This document shows positions 1 to 5,939 of a DNA stretch of 6,094 nucleotides, one piece after another. Source of the stretch: Acidobacteriota bacterium (GTDB lineage: Bacteria; Acidobacteriota; Terriglobia; UBA7540). Each line of letters starts with the position of its first letter. Position 1 is the stretch's first letter. A program made the position numbers and the translations under genes. The notes beneath the pieces are model-generated. The model did not search any database, had not been told where the DNA came from, and was given only the letters and a program-made list of their open reading frames with translations. Location of the stretch: the NCBI GenBank assembly GCA_021786455.1, contig JAJYNF010000192.1, positions 1 to 6,094 on the forward strand, read 5' to 3'.

Positions 1-1
1 T

Positions 2-289
2 GAGGTAACGTCCGCGCGCGGGAGCCTGAGGGCGCCAGCGTTGATTTTTCCTGGGATCGCTCCCGATGTGATTGCCATGCCGGCCGGCCAAGGGCATGAG
101 CAGTTCACGCGGTATGCCACGGGGCGAGGCGCCAATCCATTCAAGATTCTCGATCCGGCGCGCGAGCGGACAACGGGGTCGCTCGCCTGGGCGGCGACGC
201 GCGTGAAAATCTCGCGAGTCGGCCAAGGCAAGTTGGCGATCTTCGCCGGAAGTCTGCGCGAATGGCCGCGGGCGCTCCGACAGCGGTAG
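2..289 (+). CDS. Molybdopterin oxidoreductase catalytic subunit, C-terminal end (partial)
   Basis: The reading frame is open from the left edge to a TAG at 287-289, giving the last 95 residues of a larger protein. The segment has the character of the molybdopterin-dinucleotide-binding domain that closes DMSO-reductase-family catalytic subunits: it reads PGIAPDVIAMPAGQGHEQF followed by TRYATGRGANPFKIL, then an AWAATRVKI strand. In this family that domain clamps the pterin cofactor; the enzyme usually works at or outside the membrane after Tat export. The N-terminal half, any Tat signal, the Mo ligand and any Fe-S site lie outside the window, so substrate and even Mo occupancy cannot be judged (ActB of alternative complex III keeps this fold without molybdenum). 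The Fe-S subunit gene begins 30 nt downstream, so this is almost certainly the first shown gene of the operon. An ATG at 41 is internal, because homologous-looking sequence continues upstream of it. Confidence 0.85.
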   Translation, partial: EVTSARGSLRAPALIFPGIAPDVIAMPAGQGHEQFTRYATGRGANPFKILDPARERTTGSLAWAATRVKISRVGQGKLAIFAGSLREWPRALRQR

Positions 290-319
290 TCGCGGCGTTG
301 AAAAGAAGGAGAAGGTAAC

Positions 320-1006
320 ATGGCGCGTCAGTGGGGCATGGTCATTGATCTCGACCGGTGCACGGGTTGCGAAGCCTGCGTGGTCGCTTGCCACGCGGAA
401 AACAACATTGCCACGGTGGGTGAAGATCAAGCGGCGCGAGGGCGCGCTATGCACTGGATTCGCGTGGAGCGGTACTGGGAGGGCAATTTCCCCGAGGTGC
501 GCGTCACCTATCGCCCCGTCCTTTGCCAGCAGTGCGGCGATGCGCCTTGTGAATCGGTTTGCCCGACTTACGCCAGCTACCACAACCCGGAAGGCCTGAA
601 CGCACAAATCTACAACCGCTGCATCGGGACGAGATATTGCGGCAACGCTTGCCCCTATAACGTCCGCTTCTTCAACTTTTTCAACCCCGTCTGGGACAAG
701 CCTCTCAACCTCCAGCTCAATCCCGACGTATCCGTGCGCTCGGTGGGAATTATGGAGAAGTGCACGTTCTGCATTCAACGCATCAAGGTGGCGGAATTTC
801 GCGCCCAAGCCGAGAAGCGTCCGCTGAAAGACGAGGAGTTCAATCCGGCTTGCGTCCAATCCTGCCCGCCCACGGCCATGGTGTTCGGTGATTTGGACAA
901 CCCTCAAAGTGAAGTCTCGCGGCTGGCGCGATCCAACCGCGCCACGCGGCTGCTGGAAGAAGTGGGAACCGCCCCCAACGTGATCTATCTGAGGAGTGTG
1001 TCTTAA
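320..1006 (+). CDS. 4Fe-4S multi-cluster electron-transfer subunit (PsrB/DmsB/ActB C-terminal type)
   Basis: This 228-residue protein is the iron-sulfur wire between the catalytic subunit and the membrane quinol site. Cysteines fall in the family's order: C14, C17, C20, C24; C69, C72, C77, C81; C101, C107, C111; C148, C151; C178, C182. That is 15 cysteines, one fewer than the 16 needed for four [4Fe-4S] clusters. The missing one is in CIGTRYC (101-107), where T104 stands where DmsB-type proteins have Cys; from memory the same GTRYC motif occurs in ActB of alternative complex III, so one [3Fe-4S] cluster is inferred. There is no signal peptide; such subunits are normally carried out with their Tat-exported partner. 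The ATG at 320 is preceded by a strong purine-rich ribosome site, AGAAGGAGAAGG at 304-315. The TAA at 1004-1006 abuts the ATG of the next gene, indicating translational coupling. Confidence 0.95.
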   Translation: MARQWGMVIDLDRCTGCEACVVACHAENNIATVGEDQAARGRAMHWIRVERYWEGNFPEVRVTYRPVLCQQCGDAPCESVCPTYASYHNPEGLNAQIYNRCIGTRYCGNACPYNVRFFNFFNPVWDKPLNLQLNPDVSVRSVGIMEKCTFCIQRIKVAEFRAQAEKRPLKDEEFNPACVQSCPPTAMVFGDLDNPQSEVSRLARSNRATRLLEEVGTAPNVIYLRSVS

Positions 1007-2392
1007 ATGCCGGCGCATTCACCCGAACAACTCAATGAGGATGTCCTCCGCCCGCTCGTCCACACCACGTGGCGGTTCTATCTGACCGCCGGGATTCTCG
1101 GCAGCATTGTTCTTGCGGCTCTGGCGGCGTTCATTTATCAGGTTTACTCGGGTCTCGGAGTTTCAGGGCTTGACCGGCCGGTTTTCTGGGGATTTTACAT
1201 TACCAACTTCGTGTTTTGGATCGGCATCAGCCACGCCGGGACCCTGATTTCGGCGATTTTGCGCCTGACGAATGCGCCCTGGCGGCGGCCGGTGACGCGC
1301 TGTGCCGAAGCCATAACGGTGTTCGCGCTGGTGATTGGAGGCATGTTTCCGATCATTCACCTGGGCCGGCCGTACTTGTTTTTTTGGCTATTTCCCTACC
1401 CGAGCGAACGCGGCATCTGGCCGAATTTCCACTCGCCTCTGCTTTGGGACGCGTTCGCCATCAGCACGTATTTGACCGGCAGCAGCATCTTCCTATTTTT
1501 GCCCACTATTCCGGACTTTGCCCTGTTGCGCGACAAGGCCAGCGGATGGCGGAGAAAGCTCTATCGAGCGCTCTCGCTCGGCTGGACCGGGACGCCCAGG
1601 CAGTGGCATCGTTTGGAAATGGCCATGCGCATTATGGCGGTGGTGATTCTGCCGGTCGCGGTTTCCGTGCACACCATCGTCTCCTGGGATTTCGCCATGG
1701 CCCCGGTGCCGATGTGGCATTCCACGGTGTTTGGCCCGTATTTTGTGGCGGGCGCCATCTTCAGCGGCATTGCTGCCTTGATTATTGCGATGGCTTTCTT
1801 GCGCAAGGCCTTCCATCTTGAGCAATATCTGACGCCGTTTCACTTCGACAAGCTCGGCAAATTGCTTCTGCTCATGAGCCTAGTGTGGGCTTACTTCATC
1901 ATCGCCGAGCGGCTGACGGTGTGGTATGGCAACGAATCGCCGGAGATGGCCGTTTACTGGTCCACCCAGCAAGGGCGATTTACCCATCTGTTCTGGTTCA
2001 TGGTTTTCTGCAATCTGGTGATCCCGTTCGCCATTCTTTCGATCAAGCATTTTCGCTTTAGCATCGCCGGCCCCGTTATCGCTTCCACCACGGTAGTCAT
2101 CGGTATGTGGATCGAGCGATTCCTGATTATCGTGCCGCCGCTCGAACGGAAGTATCTGCCCTATTCTTGGGGCACTTATCACCCCACCTGGGTGGAGATC
2201 ACGATCACGGCCGGCACTTTCGCGGCGATGGCGTTGTTGTATATGATCTTTTCGAAGCTGGTACCGATCATTTCGGTATGGGAGATGAAGCTGGGCTGGC
2301 AGCAGGAGGCGGAGGCCTCGCGGCCCGTGGCTTCCGAGGCTCAACTGCCCCACATGATCCCGGGCGCCGATTTACCGGCTCCAGGTAACTGA
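1007..2392 (+). CDS. NrfD/PsrC-family quinol-site membrane subunit (ActC-like)
   Basis: This 461-residue integral membrane protein has about ten hydrophobic helices, roughly at 26-47, 60-86, 101-121, 146-166, 205-227, 241-264, 287-306, 329-351, 357-377 and 392-420. It belongs to the NrfD/PsrC/ActC family that exchanges electrons between the quinone pool and the neighbouring Fe-S subunit. Family landmarks are ISHAGTLISAILRL (74-87), HLGRP (118-122), LLWDAFAIS (145-153) and HTIVSWDFA (222-230). H118, D148 and D228 are good candidates for the His/Asp residues placed at the quinol and proton-path region in ActC structures; this mapping is from memory and spacing, not an alignment. The hydrophilic C-terminal tail after about 425 is not recognisable. 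The ATG at 1007 directly follows the TAA of the Fe-S gene and has GAGGAG at 991-996. Length and context fit ActC better than the shorter PsrC. Confidence 0.95.
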   Translation: MPAHSPEQLNEDVLRPLVHTTWRFYLTAGILGSIVLAALAAFIYQVYSGLGVSGLDRPVFWGFYITNFVFWIGISHAGTLISAILRLTNAPWRRPVTRCAEAITVFALVIGGMFPIIHLGRPYLFFWLFPYPSERGIWPNFHSPLLWDAFAISTYLTGSSIFLFLPTIPDFALLRDKASGWRRKLYRALSLGWTGTPRQWHRLEMAMRIMAVVILPVAVSVHTIVSWDFAMAPVPMWHSTVFGPYFVAGAIFSGIAALIIAMAFLRKAFHLEQYLTPFHFDKLGKLLLLMSLVWAYFIIAERLTVWYGNESPEMAVYWSTQQGRFTHLFWFMVFCNLVIPFAILSIKHFRFSIAGPVIASTTVVIGMWIERFLIIVPPLERKYLPYSWGTYHPTWVEITITAGTFAAMALLYMIFSKLVPIISVWEMKLGWQQEAEASRPVASEAQLPHMIPGADLPAPGN

Positions 2393-2402
2393 CCGAGGAA
2401 TT

Positions 2403-2927
2403 ATGAAAGCCATTTACGGCCTCTATTCCGATCCCCATTCCGCCGAGCGCGCCATGCATCGCCTTCGCTCGAGCTGTTCCGCGCTGGGATTTGAGGTCCG
2501 CAATATCTGCCTGGCAACTTCCGAACCGCTGGATGAATTTGACCTGGGCTGGAAGGAACAGAAAACTGCCATGCCCTGGCTGGCGGCGCTGGGCGGACTG
2601 ATTGGCGGGACTTCCGGTTATCTGCTCGTGTCACTTACTCAACGGGCTTACCCGCTCCCAACCGGAAACATGCCCATCGTCGCCTTGTGGCCCACCGGGG
2701 TTATCGTGTATGAGCTGACGATGCTCGGCGCCATTCTGACGACCTTCATCTCTCTGCTCGCCAGCGCGCGCCTGCCTCGATGGCGCAAGGATGTGTATGA
2801 TCCGGCGGTGGCGGAGGGTAAAATCCTGGTCGGCGTCATCAACCCGCGAGAAGCGGCTCACGACGATTTGGCCAAGATGCTGCTCGATGCCGGAGCGGAG
2901 CAAGTGAAAGAATTTGCGTCACGTTGA
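2403..2927 (+). CDS. DUF3341 membrane protein (ActD-like)
   Basis: This 174-residue protein has the DUF3341 layout of ActD in alternative complex III. A soluble N-terminal domain (MKAIYGLYSDPHSAERAMHR at 1-20, then a strand-rich segment to about 55) is followed by two membrane helices at about 57-78 and 91-123. A soluble C-terminal tail (about 127-174) contains DPAVAEGKILVGVI, the second strand-forming element of the family. In ACIII structures this subunit packs beside ActC and is not known to carry a redox centre; no Cys pair or haem motif occurs here, consistent with a structural or gating role. The start at 2403 has GAGGAA at 2395-2400 and lies 10 nt after the previous stop, so it is co-transcribed. 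DUF3341 genes are usually next to NrfD genes, which supports the assignment. Confidence 0.92.
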   Translation: MKAIYGLYSDPHSAERAMHRLRSSCSALGFEVRNICLATSEPLDEFDLGWKEQKTAMPWLAALGGLIGGTSGYLLVSLTQRAYPLPTGNMPIVALWPTGVIVYELTMLGAILTTFISLLASARLPRWRKDVYDPAVAEGKILVGVINPREAAHDDLAKMLLDAGAEQVKEFASR

Positions 2928-2952
2928 GGCAGTTTGCGTCATCAAACGATAT

Positions 2953-2958
2953 GGAGGA
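2953..2958 (+). promoter_or_regulatory. Ribosome binding site that fixes the cytochrome c start
   Basis: GGAGGA ends four bases before the ATG at 2963. It lies inside the open frame that would follow from an ATG at 2951 or a TTG at 2924, so it argues for initiation at 2963 and against the two longer versions. Confidence 0.75.
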
Positions 2959-2962
2959 AGCT

Positions 2963-3346
2963 ATGAAGAAGCGTTCTGAGCGATTTTGGCAAGGCGTTGT
3001 AATTGCCGCGGCAGTTTTGTCCCCGCTGTTCCTGGTGGCTGCGGCCCAGAACAAAGCGCCTTCACTTCCGCAAGGCAACGCCAAAGCGGGCAAGGCCATT
3101 TTCGACCAAAATTGCAGCTTGTGCCATTTTCCGAATCAAACCACGACGAAGATTGGGCCGGGTTTGAAAGGTCTTTTCAAAAACAAGACGCTGCCGGTCA
3201 GCCACAAGCCAACAACGGTGGCCAACGTGCTCCACCAAGTTCTGAATGGCAATCCGTCCGCCAAACCGATGCCCATGCCGGCGTTCAAGTCTAAGTTCAG
3301 CAAGAAGGACTTAGCCAACCTGATTGCCTACCTGAAAACGCTTTAA
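2963..3346 (+). CDS. Exported monohaem cytochrome c (ActE-like)
   Basis: This is a 127-residue class I c-type cytochrome. Residues 1-28 form a Sec signal peptide: basic MKKRSERF, a hydrophobic core VVIAAAVLSPLFLV and an AAA ending, with cleavage probably before Q29. The haem site is CSLCH at 51-55; IGPGLKGLF (64-72) is the usual segment after it, and Met103 or Met105 in KPMPMPAF is the likely sixth haem ligand. A C-terminal helix (DLANLIAYLKTL) closes the fold. No lipobox cysteine is seen, so the mature protein of about 99 residues should be soluble or complex-bound in the periplasm. It is lysine-rich. The ATG at 2963 is chosen for its ribosome site and for placing the basic residues at the N-terminus; the same frame opens upstream at 2924 (TTG overlapping the previous stop). 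As the last gene of the operon it probably takes electrons from the complex and passes them to a terminal oxidase. Confidence 0.93.
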   Translation: MKKRSERFWQGVVIAAAVLSPLFLVAAAQNKAPSLPQGNAKAGKAIFDQNCSLCHFPNQTTTKIGPGLKGLFKNKTLPVSHKPTTVANVLHQVLNGNPSAKPMPMPAFKSKFSKKDLANLIAYLKTL

Positions 3347-3480
3347 GGATTGATCCGCAGGTCAAGCGGCCGGGGAATCAGAGGGACGTCAAGCGGCGGG
3401 GTGCAGCTGGGCTGTTTCTCGACGCGGCCAGAGGGGAAAGCGGGCGACTCCGGAGTGCGCGCCACCGCTTCATACTTCCT

Positions 3481-4086
3481 TCAAGAGCCTACTTCCAGAC
3501 AGGCTACTGCTGTGGTGACCAGCCGTCCGCCGGACGCGACCACGTCTTCAATAGCTTTTCGTCCGGTTTCCGGGACAATGCTTCGGATGGCGTCGGTGAC
3601 CAAATCCACTTGCAAGCCGCGCTGCAGCAGAGAGAGCGCCGTGCTTTGGACGCAGTAGTCCGTCGCCACGCCAAACACCACAAAGCGCCGCCGTCCCAAT
3701 GCCGCCAGGATTGCGTTGAAATTGACGTTGGTCGTGGCATCGTACTCCTGTTTCTCAATCACGATCTGCCGCGGCCACGGGTCTTGGGGTGAAAATGCGT
3801 TTGGCCGGTTGGGAACGATGAGCGCCCCGTCAAGTTGAGTCTCCGGGATGCGCCGCTGGCCTGGCGTGCCGACCATGCAGTGCGGAGGCCATTGGCTGAA
3901 TGAAGGATCATCCGGCGGGTGAGCGTCTGCCGACGAAAGAATCGGGATTTCGTGGTTCAAAGCATAGCGCATCAATTTGCCGAGATTAGGAATGATGCGC
4001 TCCGCTCCCGGCACGTAGAGGCTTCCTGACGGCAGCATGAAGTCCACCTGCGTGTCCACGTCGAAGAAAGCTCGTTTCTGCTCCAC
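3481..4086 (-). CDS. pncA: Nicotinamidase (isochorismatase-like cysteine hydrolase)
   Basis: This 201-residue enzyme hydrolyses nicotinamide to nicotinate and ammonia in the cytoplasm, the first step of the deamidating NAD-salvage route. The isochorismatase-fold catalytic triad is complete: D11 in DVDTQVDF, K112 in VIEKQEYDA, and nucleophile C145 in GVATDYCVQSTA. Metal ligands typical of nicotinamidases are D54 and H56 (SADAHPPDD) and H69 (PPHCM). The ATDYCV block and the metal site separate it from isochorismatases and other amidases of the fold. Length matches the family. The start is GTG at 4086-4084, six bases after AGGAGG (4098-4093). An ATG at 4090-4088 is out of frame. The gene begins 12 nt after the pncB stop, so the two form an operon acting in series. 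The TGA at 3483-3481 is followed by 45 further in-frame sense codons, noted separately. Confidence 0.95.
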   Translation of the reverse strand: MEQKRAFFDVDTQVDFMLPSGSLYVPGAERIIPNLGKLMRYALNHEIPILSSADAHPPDDPSFSQWPPHCMVGTPGQRRIPETQLDGALIVPNRPNAFSPQDPWPRQIVIEKQEYDATTNVNFNAILAALGRRRFVVFGVATDYCVQSTALSLLQRGLQVDLVTDAIRSIVPETGRKAIEDVVASGGRLVTTAVACLEVGS

Positions 4087-4092
4087 GCATTT

Positions 4093-4098
4093 CCTCCT
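4093..4098 (-). promoter_or_regulatory. Ribosome binding site of pncA
   Basis: AGGAGG on the minus strand, six bases before the GTG at 4086. It lies just past the pncB stop (TGA at 4101-4099), so terminating ribosomes cover it. It is the main reason for accepting a GTG start. Confidence 0.8.
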
Positions 4099-5469
4099 TC
4101 AGGTAGGAAGGACGGGGACTGAGCTTTGCGGATGCTCGACTCGCGCCTGCTCAAGCAGGCGCTCGAGGGCGATACTCTTGTGTACGGGATACCTCGGGGC
4201 GTTGTGGAGTGCGTGATAGATTGGCGGCAAACGCCCCTGTTGTTCGAGAGCGCGCGCCTGGAGGCTTTGGATTGGCGCGGGAGGCGTCAATCGTCGCCCC
4301 GCTCTCATCACCGGCTGGAGCAGAGCCTGACCTTCTGCAAAATTCTCCGTCGCCCGGGCAATGAGGTCGTGGTCAAATTGGCCATCTTGCAAGTAACGAA
4401 AGACCTGCTTTTTCCCAGGCCAATAAACCTTTTCCTCGCTGAGTTTTGTTTTATATTGAACCCGCCCGTTCCGTTCGGTCTCCACCAACTTATAAACGAC
4501 GCTCAGCGCGGGGAAATCCCAGGAGGTTGCCAGCTCCGTTCCCACGCCGAAGGCGTCAATGGGAGCCTGTTGTTGGACTAACTGCTCGATTTTGTCTTCG
4601 TTCAGATCTCCACTTGCAACGATGATGGCGTCTTTCAGCCTGCCTTCGTCCAGAATCTGGCGCACTTGGCGGCTTTTCTCCAAAAGGTCTCCACTGTCCA
4701 ACCTCACGCCGGCGATTTTTCTGCTGAGTGAAGCCGCCGCGCGTGCCCCCTCGAGGGGATCGTAGGTGTCAATCAGCAGGATGGCGTGTTCAGGGAAAGT
4801 TTCAGCCAAAGCCTCGAAGCTTTTCCGCTCGCTCGGAAAAATCTGAGTCCAGGAATGCGCGGCGGTGCCGGCCAGGGGAATGCCGTATCGGCGTCCCGCT
4901 TCGACGTTTGACGTGGCGGCGCACCCGCCGACGAAGGCAGCCCTGGCGGCCCAAACGCCCGCCTCGGGTCCGTGCGCGCGCCGCGTGCCGAATTCGAAGA
5001 CCGCCCGCCCAGCGGCAGCCCGCACGACCCGCGCCGCTTTCGAGGCCACCAGCGTCTCAAAGTTAATCACCGAGAGTAGATAAGTCTCGACAATCTGCGC
5101 CTCCAAAATGGGCGCGGTGATCTGCACGAGGGGCTCCTCGGCGAACACCAGCGTGCCTTCCGGAACCGCCCAGACCTCTCCCGTAAAACGCAACGTTCGG
5201 AGATAATCGAAAAACGATTGAGAGACGTTCTTAAAAACTTCTTGGGACCGCAAAAATTGAACGTCGTCTTCGGTAAACGCGAGGTTTTCAAGATAGTCGA
5301 GCGCCGCCTCGATCCCCGCAGCAACCAAGTACGATCGCGGCGGCGGCAGATGCCGCACAAAAAGCTCGAACGTGGCGCGGCAGTCCACGTGGTGGTCAAA
5401 GTAGCCGGCCGCCATCGTCAGCTCGTAGAGGTCCACCAAAAGCGCCGAATTGGCCGTGGTTGCCGACAT
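4099..5469 (-). CDS. pncB: Nicotinate phosphoribosyltransferase
   Basis: This 456-residue enzyme joins nicotinate to PRPP, with ATP use, to make nicotinate mononucleotide for NAD synthesis. Recognisable blocks in order are NSALLVDLYELTMAAGYF (7-24), the near-universal N-terminus of the family; FELFVRHLPPPRSYLVAAG (34-52); EFGTRRAHG (159-167); GTAAHSWTQIFP (201-212), whose H205 should be the phosphorylated histidine; IDTYDPLEGA (233-242); GVRLDSGDL (254-262), the phosphoribosyl-binding strand; VASGDLNEDKI (284-294); and FGVGTELATSWDFP (307-320). The C-terminal part (PGKKQVFR) is also typical. The same frame is open upstream to an ATG at 5847, but those 126 codons show no family resemblance. 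The ATG at 5469 puts the NSALL block at residue 7, as in homologues, and lies downstream of a promoter candidate. No strong ribosome site precedes 5469. The gene leads an operon with pncA. Confidence 0.95.
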   Translation of the reverse strand: MSATTANSALLVDLYELTMAAGYFDHHVDCRATFELFVRHLPPPRSYLVAAGIEAALDYLENLAFTEDDVQFLRSQEVFKNVSQSFFDYLRTLRFTGEVWAVPEGTLVFAEEPLVQITAPILEAQIVETYLLSVINFETLVASKAARVVRAAAGRAVFEFGTRRAHGPEAGVWAARAAFVGGCAATSNVEAGRRYGIPLAGTAAHSWTQIFPSERKSFEALAETFPEHAILLIDTYDPLEGARAAASLSRKIAGVRLDSGDLLEKSRQVRQILDEGRLKDAIIVASGDLNEDKIEQLVQQQAPIDAFGVGTELATSWDFPALSVVYKLVETERNGRVQYKTKLSEEKVYWPGKKQVFRYLQDGQFDHDLIARATENFAEGQALLQPVMRAGRRLTPPAPIQSLQARALEQQGRLPPIYHALHNAPRYPVHKSIALERLLEQARVEHPQSSVPVLPT

Positions 5470-5505
5470 TGCGGTCAGAAAAGAGGGTTGAATTCGCCGC
5501 GCCCT

Positions 5506-5532
5506 AGCTTGCCTGCTATAAGCGCTCAAGCT
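5506..5532 (-). repeat. Inverted repeat in the pncB leader
   Basis: On the minus strand AGCTTG (5532-5527) and CAAGCT (5511-5506) form a perfect 6-bp stem with a 15-nt loop. It begins at about the transcription start predicted from the promoter at 5534-5562 and ends 36 nt before the pncB ATG. It could be an operator or a leader hairpin, or chance. It does not resemble a riboswitch I know. Confidence 0.35.
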
Positions 5533-5533
5533 C

Positions 5534-5562
5534 AGTATGGTTTTCGTGTTAGGCGTTGTCAA
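5534..5562 (-). promoter_or_regulatory. Sigma70-type promoter candidate for pncB-pncA
   Basis: On the minus strand a perfect -35 box TTGACA (5562-5557) is followed after exactly 17 bases by CATACT (5539-5534), which matches four of six bases of TATAAT including the important A2 and T6. Transcription would start near 5527 and leave a leader of about 58 nt before the ATG at 5469. Its position inside the long open frame above pncB supports the shorter protein. Confidence 0.55.
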
Positions 5563-5669
5563 TCTCAGGTCTGGCGTGGCCAACACGGGCGCAAACGCAG
5601 TCGGCACGAGGAGTAAGGAAAAGAGGTAATGGCGCGCGGACAACCGATGCTCCCCCTCAAACAATGGAA

Positions 5670-5684
5670 GCAGGCTTAGCCTGC
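5670..5684. repeat. Perfect 15-nt palindrome
   Basis: GCAGGCTTAGCCTGC is a perfect inverted repeat: 7-base arms GCAGGCT and AGCCTGC around a single T. As RNA it could form a short GC-rich hairpin. Neither strand has a long T run after it (GTTTCTC on plus, TTCCATTG on minus), so it is a poor intrinsic terminator. It could be a late stop for the dehydrogenase transcript, a protein-binding site, or one copy of a dispersed genomic palindrome. Confidence 0.5.
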
Positions 5685-5939
5685 GTTTCTCACCGATAGA
5701 CGGAGTTGCAAGGTGAACCATCGGCGGGGCAAGGGTCGCTGCGATTTCGGAGGGGAGGACCCGTCGGGAGCGGGGGACAATTCCCTTTTTCTGGGCGAGC
5801 CACGATGAAGAACCTGCTTCGAGCGCCAAGGAGCTCCAGAACAGCATCCTTCGCCTTCCCAGTCTGGCCTTGGCGGCAAATGGTGGAAGGTGGCCTCGCC
5901 GGTTGTCTCAGTGACCTGGGTCGGATTTTTCTCCTCCCA

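Larger units (their letters stand above)
5470..5939. other. 470-nt non-coding stretch between the dehydrogenase and pncB
   Basis: I see no protein-like reading frame here. The frame of pncB is open on the minus strand up to 5847, but its translation has no recognisable family features, and the plus-strand frames are shadows. It holds the pncB promoter candidate, the leader inverted repeat and a perfect palindrome at 5670-5684. No convincing terminator for the dehydrogenase gene is visible directly after its stop. Confidence 0.6.

Noticed and set aside
41..289. Reading 41-289 as a complete small protein starting at ATG 41
   Set aside because: The frame is open to the window edge, and the residues before 41 continue the molybdopterin-domain pattern, so this is the end of a larger gene.
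1216..1821. Long plus-strand frame of 201 codons inside the NrfD gene
   Set aside because: It is an out-of-frame shadow of the membrane protein; its translation is rich in His, Arg and Gly and resembles no family.
3403..3420. Weak hairpin GCAGC-TGG-GCTGT with TTTCTC after the cytochrome gene
   Set aside because: The stem is four to five pairs and the T run is interrupted; too weak to call the operon terminator, though a stop somewhere in this gap is expected.
3449..3458. Palindrome ACTCCGGAGT in the gap between convergent genes
   Set aside because: Ten bases with no loop cannot form a hairpin terminator, and ten-base palindromes arise easily by chance in GC-rich DNA.
5218..5616. Plus-strand frame of 132 codons antisense to the start of pncB
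   Set aside because: Arg-rich shadow of the pncB coding strand with no ribosome site or recognisable motif.
5772..5790. GGGA-CAAT-TCCC followed by five T on the plus strand, terminator-like
   Set aside because: The stem has only four normal pairs plus two G-U pairs, and no plus-strand gene lies upstream for it to end. On the minus strand there is no T run after it.
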